Shown here piece after piece: positions 10,790 to 22,526 of a DNA stretch of 64,000 nt. The DNA lies in NCBI GenBank assembly GCA_023614405.1, contig CM042693.1, positions 160,162,731 through 160,226,730 of the forward strand, in the 5' to 3' direction. The position numbers and the translations under genes were made by a program. The stretch's first letter is position 1. The number at the start of each line of letters is the position of its first letter. Source of the DNA: Avena insularis (taxonomy: Eukaryota; Streptophyta; Magnoliopsida; Poales; Poaceae). The notes under the pieces were generated by a model. It did no database searches and was not told the origin of the DNA. It worked only from the letters and a program-made list of their open reading frames with translations.

Positions 10790-10826
10790 AAATCTCGGGA
10801 CGAGATTTATTTTAAGGGTGGTAGCC
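10790..10826 (+). promoter_or_regulatory. Element D hairpin and polypurine-type tract before the 3' LTR
   Basis: AAATCTCG and CGAGATTT form a perfect 8-bp inverted repeat around a GGA loop (10790-10808). It is followed by TTAAGGGTGGTAGCC and then the LTR start at 10827. The purine-rich AAGGGTGG is the presumed plus-strand primer. A hairpin of the same type appears at the equivalent place in elements G and B. Confidence 0.7.
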
Positions 10827-13748
10827 TGTCACATCCCAAGATTTTCCAAATCTTGTAATGTGAAAAATAAATGAATAAAATAAAACTTTGATTGATTTTC
10901 AGGGTGAGAAGAAACTTTTTGATTCCAATTGGAAACTTTCAAAAACCTATTTGGATCAAATAAAATCCTTAAGGGATTTAAAGAGTTAAATAAACAATAA
11001 AGTTCAAAATATTGGAATTACTATTTTTTTGGGTCTTTTAATAAAAAGATTTGGTTTTCAAATAAAAAGGAAGAAATATAAATAAGGATTATTTTATAAG
11101 CCAAATTAAAACTTGGCCAAGCCTTTGAAATAAAATATTTCTATTTGATAAAAAATAGTAAAGGTTTATTTAAATAAAATAATAAGGATTTAATATCCAA
11201 GTTTATTAAAAATAAAGGTTTTACTATTTTAATTAAACATCAAAACTTATTTATTTATTTTAAACAAGTTTTCCAAGTATTCTATATTTTCAAATAAAAC
11301 CTACTGATTTGGTTTTGAAAATATTTATATTTCAAATGGAGATTTTAAATAAATCAAAACCCATTTGATTTAATAACTAAGGTCCATTTTATTTAATTAT
11401 AAATGGACCCTAAAATAAAAATATTATTTTATTTTGGGACTTGGAATATTATTGTTAAATAGAACCAAAACTCAAGGCAAAGTTTGGAGGAGTTTTGAAA
11501 TCTTTTGAGTGTTTGTTTTGTTGTTTGAAATTCAAAACAGAAAATCGAAATAGAAAAAGATAAAGCAATTAGAAAGAAAAAAATAGAATCAAACCAACCC
11601 AACCCAGCAAGCCCACTAGGCCCAGTTAGCCCACTCCCTCTTTCCCCGCGAGAAAACGCTTCGCACCGCGAAAGAAACCCACTAAGTCACTGACTCGTGG
11701 ACCCCCTCTCCCTATCTCTCTTCCTCACTGACAAGCATGCCCCACCCTCCTGTTCATCGTCTTCAAGCACGACCCCGTCGCCCTGCCGTTGCAGCCAGTT
11801 ACTCCGGCGTTGATTACGCGTTGATGGAGGCTTTGATTCCTCCCAGAGACCACGCCACCTTAAACGCCTCCCTCTCCTCTCCATTTCCCCTCTGTCGCCA
11901 GAACCTATACGCCCCCAGGCCGCTCCAATTAGCGCCTAGACCCCGCCCTGCTCCGCGCCACCCCTTGCCTCCTCGAGCACACGAACGTGACCTCCAGACC
12001 TTGGCGCATCTCCCTGCCTTCTCGGCTCACTCGCGTGTGCTCTGTAGGCTCGGCAACGACGACGACCACCGTCGCCTCCGGCGGAGCTTCTGGTAAGAAC
12101 CTGACCGTGCCTTTCATTCCCCTTCACACATGCATCTTCGCCAGTACCGTGCGCATCTGACCCTGTCTTCTGATTGTCCTAGTACGCGTTGTAGCATCAC
12201 CGTCGACGACGCCCGAGCATACCCGTCGCCAGGAGCAACTCCGGCGAGCCATTGTCCTCACCCCCGTGTGCCCCTGGCCTTGTGGAGACCACGTCGAGAA
12301 TCAGCGCAGCCCTGCGAATCCAGTGAGCATATCCCCAGCCTCTCTCGCTTCCTACTTCACCAACACCGCCACCATCTGACCGCGCCGCCGCCAGCCACCG
12401 TCGCTGCGCCGCCAACCTTTGGTCAAACACACGTGGGCCGTTGGATCCTCATCCTGTGGCGTAGACAGAACAACTTAAGCGAAGGGGTATGAGCTAATCT
12501 GCACTGTTCAGTCTCACTTAGATCCAACGCACCCCGTAGCCGATCCGAGCGAAACGGTACGGGCGAATAGAAACACGCCACGTGTCTCTGTTGAGTTGAA
12601 TTAGAACAGAATTGATCTATTAGATATGTAATTTTGTAAATTGCATAACTTTTAGACCACACGTCCAAATTTTGCAAATTTTATATCAACGGATTCAGAA
12701 AAACAATCCCTAGCCAACCATGCCATTTGTTTAGTAAAAAGCTTCTGGTAAAATGTTTGTTTTTGCAGAAACTTGTGTATGCTTGTTTAGGTTATAAAAA
12801 TTATTCTAAAATGATTTTGGGGATAAAATCTTTGGCAAATGGATTGTTTTGAACCTACTGACCATAGGAATCACTTTGTGGATTCAAAAATGTATTTGGA
12901 GATGCAAAAGAATGAAACTTGGATTTAAAACCAATTCTAGTCAAATAAAAATATGGCTTATTTATTAAAAATGGTTTTGGAAGAAAACCTTTGGGAAATA
13001 TGTTGTTTTAAACTCTCTAACCCTAAACACAAAGTTTTATGGTTTGAAAACATATTTTGTGAACCCTATATATTAATGCCTTAGTAAAAACATTTCTACA
13101 CCACATAAATTGATACCTTGTTTTGAAAATGGTTTATTGAAGTGAAATCTTTTACAAATGACTTTGCAACTTGATAAAATGACCATTAGGTGTTTTAAAA
13201 TGTTTATGACCCATTAGGAACCACTTTTTCAAATAAAACAAAGCTTGGCATGCTTGCATGCATTACTTTGACTTTATCATTTTATGTGATGTTTTGCTTG
13301 ATTGGTAGATTGAGATTGTGCCTTGCTTGATTGAATTGTAGTGACTTGAAGAGTGTGATTTGTTGCAAGGACAAGGAGTGAACTTATACCCTCTACCAAA
13401 AAGGCAAGTGATGCTTCATACTTTGTCCCATTATTTTCACTATGCATTAGTGGTATTTCTAAGTAGGACTTGCATGGAATTTTGCTAAGTATAAACCATG
13501 CTATGGGAAAACCTAGTAGATGAAAACCTTCGTAGAATTTCCTAAGTTAAGATTCCTACTACTATCATGCTTAGCTTAGCTAATAGAAAACAAGGGTGGA
13601 ATATATACATTCATACTATGGAAAAATTTCTAAGTCTGAGGACTTGTGTTTTTGTTTAATAAAACAACTAAGTTAATGAATCACCTGGGTGGAAAGGGAC
13701 TTGCTTGGTGGTTTTTGGTTGAGTGGTTACACAAGGCCCATGGCTATG

Positions 13749-16591
13749 TGTGACACCCCGGTTCTGATAAGACCGTGGCCTCTATGTGACATGCCAATCC
13801 CTGGATCGGTTCATTGGCCCACAATAGAGTAAGATAGATAATCATAGCAAATAACCGTGTATCATGATCTACAAGATCCAGAGTACCATTATTACAATAT
13901 AAAAGCTTAGCATAAAGCTAGCTCAATTGTTCAGGTAGCAACAAAAGCGAGTAAATCCTCCAATCTTCAAATTGCCCACAAGTGAACAAGTGCCGAGTGG
14001 AGTACCGTGGCCTATAACGATCAATCAGAATCGGAATAACCTGCAGCATAAAACGCAACAGCCCCGAAGGGTCAATACATGGAATGTATGGCAAGTAGAG
14101 CTAGTAAAGGAGACAATAGTACTAACAACTACATGCATATTTGGCAAGTGGAGCTGTGTCTGGCTTGCATTTGCAAATAACTTTGTCCTACTTTCATAAA
14201 CAGTTTTGAATTTTCTTTGAAAAGATCCCAATTAAGTTAACCCAACAAGATTAAAACATTTATTAATTTATAATGAGAGATAAACATGTCATGGAATCAA
14301 TATCTAGCAACTCAGATGTCCATAACTGGGGACACGGCTAATCGATTAGATTATACACTCTGCAGAGGTTAGTACACTTTACCCATGTGACTTGGCCAGC
14401 CCAGCTCATACCATCACTCTCATTTTGGGTGATGATAGGAGAAGACCAAGAAGAGACTGTTCGAAGTAGCTCCTCAATCCCGGCGCACCGTCCAACCTAC
14501 AAAAATTCTAAATATATTGATACGATGTTTCGATTTAACACAAACTACTAATTCAAACCAACCGACCATTCCATTATTGTCACATGTTTTTACAAGTAAG
14601 ATACACAATAAACAAGACAATAATTCTCTCTTGATACACAGGTGCCTTTCCGCAATGAAACCACCAAAAATTATCAATACCATCACACCCAGGGGATTCA
14701 TTGATTAAGTTGTTTTTAGTTTTCACAAACCAATACTTTGAGAAAACAAGTATCAATGATGTAACCCAGCCCTCGTTCAACATAGCATGGCTAAGCACAT
14801 CTACAACGGTGGTTCATCTACAAGGAAAGCCCTACCACATAATAGGACATAGCATAGCGATAGTATCATCCTACACATGCATCTAAAAAATACACGACAA
14901 TGCATTAAAAATAGTAGGACGATATCATGAACAAAGTAGCATCTACTTGCCTTGGTTGTAGCGGTCGGAAGAACAATCCACACACGCGCAAGGGTTGCAC
15001 TCCACACAATCTACACGACACAATTGCATTCATAAACAAACAATTCACAAACATATGCAACAAAGATGATGCATGAATGCAAGAACGGCAAGCGAATTGG
15101 TGCTACAGCTGCACCACATAGTACTAATTCATATTACTACCGAATACATGCATGGAAAATAGATTTGGCGCAAGGGAAACTATTAACCAAAAGTGGTGAT
15201 CACTACTAGAGCTAGAACTTAAATAATTCACTACCGGCAGTATACTGTTTGTAAAATCTTGGAAGAATTCTACCGCATAGGCATCGCTGATAAGAAACAG
15301 TACCAATTGGAATTACTCAAAAAGGAGTTATAAAACATCCCGAGTAATTAAAACACTGCAGAAGGCCATTAGACAAATACTGCAGAAGTTTTTACTGTAA
15401 GCCTATCTTTTTATTTCACGATGAGATTCCCCTCGTTCATACGAGTTCAGGGACATATCATACGCGATTTTTGGAGCTACGAAACTTTTACTACGAATTT
15501 ATTACTCCAAAAAGACCACTAACTAGTTTGATTAAACTGTACTAAACCTGACAGTAAAAGTCTGAACCAAAGCTACAGAGAGATTCTACACGACTCACTG
15601 AACGCGTGCATATTTTATTTGCAAGTTTTGGCCAAGCGGTTTAATTTCTACGCAATTTACAAGATTCTACCGAAATCTGCCAACTAATAGGATTAACGAA
15701 ATTGACCCAGTCAACTGTGTCTGATGACTGGCAGCTGAGCGTCTGACCAGTCAACGTCTGAACCTCGACTAGTCAACGTCTGGAGTGCTGACCAGTCAAC
15801 GAACGATCTAAGCCGCTGATCTGAGATCTGACGGTGGCTGCTGTCTTACCGGAAACGGACGGCGAATCGAACTCCGGCGAGCTCCGGACGGCGGCAACGA
15901 TCGGATCCGGTGGCGTGGAAACTCCTGCAAGTACACACACGGTCAACTACGGCTCCCGGAATAATAAACGCGGCGCTGCACGCGTGGCGATCTGCGGGCG
16001 ATTGGCGGCGGCGGATGGAGACGCGAGCACGGAACGGAAAGAGGCGAACCCGGAAACAGACTGGCGATGGCGGCGGCGGAGGGTGGTCGGCGAAGCGGCG
16101 AAGCGCGGCGGCTTCGTGCACCAGAGGAGGTCGCGAGGAGGTCTGGCGGGGGGGTAGGTGGGCACGGAAAACGAGGCAGCCTTTAAGAAGTCCCACGGGT
16201 GTGAAAATAAAAAAAAAACTGAAACAGAAACGGTCCAGAACTGGACTACAACTCGGAAATCGGTCCGGATTTTCGGACCGTTTTCCGGCGGTTTACTAAA
16301 ACGTCCGAGTCGTTTGCATACGAACTCCGATTGGAGCGATTTTCGCGCCTACGGGTTCGTATCGTCGAGGGGAACAACCTTCAGTCGAAGTTTGAGCGAA
16401 AGCTCGAACCTACAGGGGTGGTTGTAGCAAGCCCCTCTGAAGCCTCCCGCAGGAAACTCGAAGCGAAGGAGAAACGGGGTTTTGCAAATAGCGTTTCGTC
16501 GATCCTCTCTACTCGACGGTAATGCATGGAAAGATATGATGCGATGCAATGAATGATATGCAAGACCAAATCTAAAATTTGGGATGTGACA
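13749..16591 (-). mobile_element. Solo LTR E (2843 bp) inside D's 3' LTR
   Basis: It begins TGTGACACCCCGG and ends GGGATGTGACA, flanked by CTATG at 13744-13748 and 16592-16596. The uninterrupted sequence in D's 5' LTR (near 8350) contains a single CTATG, which confirms the insertion. No primer site, internal domain or second LTR is present, so it is a solo LTR. On the minus strand its end (ATCCAGGGATTGGCATG-like) resembles the ends of D and F LTRs, so it belongs to a related family. About 15,830-16,160 is GC-rich. Confidence 0.92.
15702..15799 (-). promoter_or_regulatory. Cluster of W-box-like motifs in solo LTR E
   Basis: Four AGTCAA words (15709, 15749, 15771, 15794), which read TTGACT on the minus strand, and one TTGACC at 15702 occur within 98 bp. 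TTGAC(C/T) is the core bound by plant WRKY factors. The cluster is about 0.8-0.9 kb from the minus-strand LTR start, which would be in U3. Function is inferred only. Confidence 0.45.
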
Positions 16592-17511
16592 CTATGGTTT
16601 ACCTTGTGTATCACACTTGTGGATTGCCACCCAGGAACAAAGAGATTTGAGATGTCAAATGTTGAGAAGCTTGAAGTGCAACCACTTGGCATTATTGGCT
16701 CTGCCTGGATCATATAGGTTGATAGAACTTAGACATTTGGACAGTTGGTGGTAGTGGGAATGATAGGTTGGAACGCGTCCATTTGGTCTAAGGAAAGGCT
16801 TCTGAAAGATCTTGACTTGGGAAACCAAGTCTTGTGGGGAAAGTGCACCACCTCTGCAGAGTGTAAAATCTAAGTACTTAGCCATGTCCCTGGAAAAGGA
16901 CAATTTGAGCATCAAGACATGGAAGCTATCAAGAATCTCATCATCCAAATTTCTAAGTTAAAAAAACTTGTGGTTGAACAAGGGTTAAAGGATCTTCAAT
17001 CTTTGATTGGTAGATGCCTTGGGTGATTTTTATCAAGCAAAAACTTAGTGTTTTCAAATGATAAGGAAAAATCTATTTTGAGCAATGCAAGCCTCAACTC
17101 CACTTTGCCAAATGCATATAGATGATAGACTCCACTATACTACCATAGTATCACTTGCCAATACAATTCAAATGTATTGACCCTTGTGGCTGTAACTTGT
17201 TATGTTGCAAGTTTGATTGATTTAGTGAAGTGTGTTGATTAGGATTACAGAGTCTACAACCAACATGTCTACCTGTGGAACTTTGAAGATGAAGGACCCC
17301 ATGCTTATAGATATTCTGCTGCAATGTAATGTAATGGCCAAATGAGCTATGAAAGATGTAATAAATTATTTTATTCCTGGTTATAAAGTTGTATTATGAC
17401 CTTTGTTTCTTGATATTACATCTTAACTGTGGATGCTAGCTATTGATCCAGGGACTAGCATTGCAATCACAGGGATCCTTTTCCTTTATAAAGGATGGAT
17501 CTTACAGGTGC

Positions 17512-18124
17512 GTGGCCCTAGCCCATGGCTAACATAGTACAAGGGATGGCCATTCTGGAGTAACATGGCGCCAACACCTGCCTCGGAATCATCTGTCTCA
17601 AATTCAAATCGCTGCGTAAAATCCAGTAGCGCCAGCACTGGCGCTGTTGTCAGAGCCTTCCTGAGCACCTCAAATGTTGTTTGTGCTGCTGAAGACCACA
17701 CGAATGTCACTCCCTTCTGCAATAGATTCATTAACGGCTGACTAATGACACCATATTGTCTCACGAATTTCCTATAGTACACTGAAATACCAAGATATCC
17801 ATGCAATTCCTTCAAATTCGAAGGAATATGCCATTTCAAAATGTCAACTATTTTGGCTGGATCAGTTGCAACTCCATCTGCATTCACAACATAACCCAAA
17901 TATGCTATACTACGCTACACAAAAGCACTCTTAGAAGGTTTCACTTTGCACTGGTGCTTAGCCAACAACTCAAGGACCACGTTCAAATGCTGCAAGTGAT
18001 CACTATACGATTTTCTATACACCAAGATATCATCAAAGAACACAATCGCAAATTTGCGCAACACAGGTGCAAGGGTTTCATTCATCACTGCCTGGAAAGT
18101 TGTTGGGGCACCCATCAGTTCAAA
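17512..18124 (-). pseudogene. Element A RT C-terminal half and RNase H start (broken)
   Basis: The minus strand encodes the RT palm with the FELMGAPTTFQ and VFFDDILVY motifs; the paired Asp residues of the FxDD catalytic box are intact. It then encodes the connection segment (LHGYLGISVYYRKFV) and the first RNase H residues (FEFETDDSEAGVGA). The frame shifts between about 17,900 and 17,915. It is bounded by the target-site copies of D (GGTGC) and B (GGCCA), both of which fall inside pol. In a standard Gypsy pol this would join 25941-26760 on one side and 4638-5448 on the other. Confidence 0.88.
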
Positions 18125-18129
18125 GGCCA

Positions 18130-19582
18130 TGATGTCTACGCACTTCTATTCTTGTAGACAATTGTTGGGCCTCCAAATGCAGAGGTTTGTAGAACAGCAG
18201 CAAGTTTCCCTTAAGTGGATTACCCAAGGTTTATCGAACTTAGGGAGGAAGTGGTCAAAGGTATCCCTCTCAAGCAACCCTGCAATCAAGATACAAGAAG
18301 TCTCTTGTGTGCCCAACACACCCAATATACTTGTCAGGTGTATAGGTGCACTAGTTCGGCGAAGAGATAGTGAAATACAAGTGATATGGATGATTATAAG
18401 ACAACGGTGCCAGAAAAGAGCTTTTGATGGGGAGGAAAAGACTAAAGGCAATCTGAAAAGAAGATGGAAGCAAGCAAACATGCAACAGATCTAGTTGTAA
18501 ACGGTGTTTCAATGTTTAGAAACAAGGCCTAGGGATCATACTTTTACTAGTGAACACTCTCATATAAATATATTCTCTTCATGATACTACTCTGAACTAC
18601 TCTCCGGTTGGACAACTCTAATCCACGGTAGGGCTACAAAAGCACTCCTTAAAGTTCGCAATCCCCATCTAGATAACCCCACACTGTCACCTTGAGCGCT
18701 ATATGGTTACTTCAAACACCACAATTTCATAGAGACAACCAACTCAAAATATACTCATGACATGTATTTATGTAATCTCTAGCCTAAGTGCCACACGGTG
18801 TGCATGCTGTCACTTTCACACGAGCCGGAGATCTATTAAAGCACTTGAGTAGCAAAGTAGATCTACTTGATTACAAAGCTCATGACCACAATATGATCAC
18901 GCATAGAGAGAGAGATGAACACATAGCTACCAGTAGAGCCCTTAGCCTTGAGGAAGAACTACTCCCTCCTCATCATGGGAATCAGCAACGGCGATGGAGA
19001 TGGTGGTGGAGATCGATGGAAATGGCTCCGAGGGCACTTTCCCGTCCCGGCAGGGTGCCAGAACAGAGACTTCTGTCCCCCGAATCTCCACTTCGGTGGC
19101 GGCAGCGCTACGGAACTTTTCGTGGATGTATGCTGATTCATCTAGGGTTTTATCATCGTGGGCTTCTTATAGGCGAAAGGGCAAGGCGAGGAGGCAGCCA
19201 GGGGGGCCACACCCCCTGGTGGCACCACCAGGGTGGGCCCTCGCCATCCTAGGGTGTGCCCGCGCCACCCTAGGGTGGGCCCGCGCCACCCTAGGGTGTG
19301 CCCACCCTGGTTCCCTACTCCGTCTCTGCTTCGCGTTTCCGTATTGCTCCGGGAAAAATAGTAACTTTGGCTTTTGTCCTGTCCAATTCTAAGAATATTC
19401 ATTTTTTAGCTTTTCTGAAACCAAAAACAGTAGAAAACAGGCAACTGGCATAGCGGCATCTTGTCAATAGGTTAGTTCCAGAAAGTGTATAAAAATACTT
19501 CAAAGTGTAGACAAAACATAAGACAAATGATATAAAACAAGCATGGACCATCAAAAATTATAGATACGTTTACGACATATCA
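18130..19582 (-). repeat. Element B 3' LTR (1453 bp)
   Basis: It runs from TGATGTCTACGC to CGACATATCA. A minus-strand TATA-like motif (plus-strand GGCTTCTTATAGGC, 19161-19174) marks the likely promoter. A 21-bp unit containing CACCCTAGGGTG is present in three tandem copies at 19244-19306. The other B-family LTRs here show about one copy. Confidence 0.9.
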
Positions 19583-19620
19583 AGCATCCCCAAGCTTAAC
19601 TCCTGCTCGTCCTCGAGTAG
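19583..19620 (-). promoter_or_regulatory. Element B polypurine tract and hairpin
   Basis: On the minus strand AAGCTTGGGGATGC (19584-19597) precedes the 3' LTR and is the likely plus-strand primer. Directly upstream, CTGCTCG (19603-19609) and CGAGTAG (19614-19620) form a 7-bp stem with one G-T type mismatch around a four-base loop. This is the same TCG...CGA arrangement as in D and G. Confidence 0.65.
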
Positions 19621-22526
19621 GTAAGTGATAAAAAGAATAATTATTGAGGTGACATGCACCATCATATTCTTGATCAAACTATTTGCAAGCATTGAAAGCT
19701 GGGATCAAAGTACTCTAAACATGAGCATAAAAGATGAAGTTCTAACAGTAAGACATATCAACTATGTTGTAACATGAAAAGATACTAACAAAGGTTTCAT
19801 GAATAACAATGCATTGAGAGACATTTGTTTGTTTCACATATAGAAAACATAGCATAGTGGCATTCATCTTGTCCCTCATGGAGTAGAAAAACATAAATGC
19901 ATAGGACACCTTCAAATTTGATAAGGGTGACTAGGTACAAATAGTGCAAGAACAAGCAATATCAACATTATGAATCAATCAATAAGTTTTGGGACAATGC
20001 ACATAGAACTAAGAATGACAACTATGCTCTCTTAATTGGTGCCTAAGGACAGAAGGTGGAGACTCAATATAAAAGTGGAAGAAAGGCCCTTCAAAGGGAA
20101 GCATGGATTTCAAGTTTCATAAAGAGCTTCCAAAAATTATGGTACTTTTTAGCTTTCAGCAATCATTACCCCTATCATAAGCAACTTGAAGTGATTAAGG
20201 TTAAAGTGAACAAAGTATGGAGTATATGCTTGACAAAGTATAAGTTGGCAATCTCATGTCCCTTGAATACGAGGGCCGCTCTTCATGCTACTCAACTTTA
20301 GTTACCGGTAAGTTCTTGTCATAGTAAGTACATGTGTATCATAGAGAACCGCCAACGGGGTACCCCTTGCCCCATGATACAGGAGCTATCCCATATCAAA
20401 ATGACAAGGCAAGCAGACAATGAGCATCTCAGAAATCTTCTTATTTACCATGGGAAAATGGTGCTTTTTTCTCTTCTTTCCTCTTTTTCCATCTCTCTCT
20501 TTCTATTTTCTTTTTATCTTTTTTATATCTCTTTTTTTATAAGAAGAATGCTTTATAGATTTCTCACTATGGTGATGCTGCAAGTTTCCACCATGATTAG
20601 GCATGGTTAGGCTAGCGGCCCAGGCGTTTCTCTAACACATATACATAACTCCATGGACTTACAAGCTCCCCTTTTATTTCACACCGCCGACATCCATAAA
20701 TAAAAGAGCATGATATCAACAGGGTAGATATTTACAGGTGTTGAAAGTGTTTCCCGTGACAGCACGGTTCTGCTAATTCCCAACTTATAAGTGCAAGCAT
20801 ATACAACATAGATGACACAATGATTCAAGTTTATTAGGGTCAAGAAAAATAAAGTGTGCCATAAAATTTGTGAGAGCTTTAATCACTAACTTTCACATAA
20901 CAAGTTTAATTTGGAAGATAGATAAAACAAGAATATACTTGGAATGGTGTAACACACCATGCATATGAATTTATAGTGGACTCTTTGGAATAAATTGGTT
21001 TCTTGGGAGTTGGATTCATGAGTAGAGATTACTCAATACAAGTGGAGGCTAGCAAAAGACTAGGAGTGACCAAGTAAGAGAGCAATAATGGCCATAAATC
21101 ATGCAGAGCGACAAAACATTACTAACCAAAGCATAAAGTGGTACCACAAGTCAAAAACTAAATGATCATAGAGGCTAAGGTGACTGGTTCATAGTCATAA
21201 CATGGTGTGAGCATGTGCCAAGTCAACCCAAACAAAGTATCAAAGGAGAATACCACAATACTATGCTTTTGTATGCTAAAATGATGCATGATTCTTTCAA
21301 GGCACATTAAGCAATCTCAATTGTTTGGAACAAGTCATGCTACAGCAATAATCACTAAGCATAAGGTCAAAACAACATCTAGCATGACATGATAAAGTCT
21401 AAGCCATAGTCAAAACAAGCTCCCTTTTGTACCAATTAAGCATCAAGCTTCCTACTCTTTTCCAACACCAATCGACTTATTTGAAACAACTCACAAAGAT
21501 AATAATCAATAAAGATCAGTGATCTTGTCTCACAAATCAACAAAGAAGAAATAAAAAGTTCTAAGCACAAAGTAGAAGAAAACTAAAGCTAAACACAGTG
21601 CTATCAAAATTGAACACTCACAGAACAATAAGAATGAAAACTAGAGTGTTCTAGTCAATGAAAACAGAGCATGTCTCTCTCCAAAAGAAGTGTGTTGGTA
21701 TCCAATCAACTTATTGAATCAAGCAAAACAAAATAAACTAAAAACAAAAACAAAGACACTCCAAGAACAATATAATAGTGCATGAAACAATAAAAACAAA
21801 ATGTCTAGAAAGACCTGAGATTTTATTGATGAAGAAGGGGATGCCTTGGGCATCCCCAATCTTTGACGCTTGTACTTCTTGAATATTTCTTGGGGTGACA
21901 CCGGGTGGCATCCCCAAGCTTGAGCTTTTGTCCATTCTTCATATCATTACATCATTCTTCCCTTACACCTGAAAATTTCCTTCATACAAAACTTCACACA
22001 ATCTTCATTAGCAACATTAGTGCATTCAAAAGATAATAAACATTTGGGTTTAGTTTTAAAACAGAAAAAATTTCATTAAAAACACAAGCTATTGTAGCAA
22101 TTCCTTCAAAAATCTCAATTTACCAAAGAGAACCCAAAAAAAATTAATAAAGAGGCAAATGCAAATAATGGCAGAAATCTGTCAAAACAGTCCAGCAGGT
22201 AAAAACCGATTTTTTGGAAGACCTTATATTGCTCAAATCAAAAATTGTTGAACTAACGAAAGTTAGCTAACAACCTGGGAGATTTATTCAGAAAATTACA
22301 GCTCAATCCTACTTATAGAGATTTTTCACAAATTTTTATAGTGAAGCACAAAAATCTGTTTCGGAACAGCACTTCCCCAAATCTTACTTCCCTCTCATTA
22401 GAGGTTATTCTTGGCACAAAAAAATCAAATAAAAAGGATAAAGAGAGGTTATTACAGAAGTAATAACTTTCAAGACTCAATAAAACTATTGGGTTATCTC
22501 CCAAGAAGTATTTTTCTTTAACGGCT
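19621..22526 (-). other. Element B non-coding interior
   Basis: About 2.9 kb of AT-rich sequence without a credible reading frame. It contains a pyrimidine-rich plus-strand tract (about 20,460-20,545). It also has a perfect 9-bp-stem hairpin at 21837-21857 (GGGGATGCC, loop TTG) and a second copy of the polypurine sequence, GCATCCCCAAGCTT, at 21908-21921. Pol would be expected here in a complete element and is absent. Confidence 0.6.

Larger units (their letters stand above)
5454..17506 (+). mobile_element. Element D: non-autonomous LTR element with zinc-knuckle ORF
   Basis: The element has two long LTRs (5454-9267 and 10827-17506, the second interrupted by E) and a 5-bp duplication GGTGC at 5449-5453 and 17507-17511. 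The internal region is only 1559 bp. It holds a tRNA-iMet-type primer site, a leader of about 700 bp, a reading frame with four zinc-knuckle-like motifs, and a hairpin plus purine-rich tract before the 3' LTR. No protease, RT, integrase or capsid domain is present, so mobilisation would need proteins from another element. The LTR start TGTCACATCCCA and the shared LTR 3' end link it to solo LTRs E and F. The lineage is Gypsy-like by primer site and LTR style, but without pol this is inferred. Confidence 0.9.
10827..17506 (+). repeat. Element D 3' LTR, interrupted by solo LTR E
   Basis: It starts TGTCACATCCCAAG and ends GGATCTTACA. Without E and the duplicated target site it is about 3.83 kb, close to the 5' LTR. 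Over most of its length it differs from the 5' LTR by scattered substitutions only (4 in the last 207 bp by eye). The block at about 11,885-12,085 differs much more strongly. Confidence 0.9.

Noticed and set aside
14025..15306. Several ORFs of 60-80 codons in solo LTR E
   Set aside because: They are short, have no domains, overlap one another on both strands, and lie within a solo LTR.
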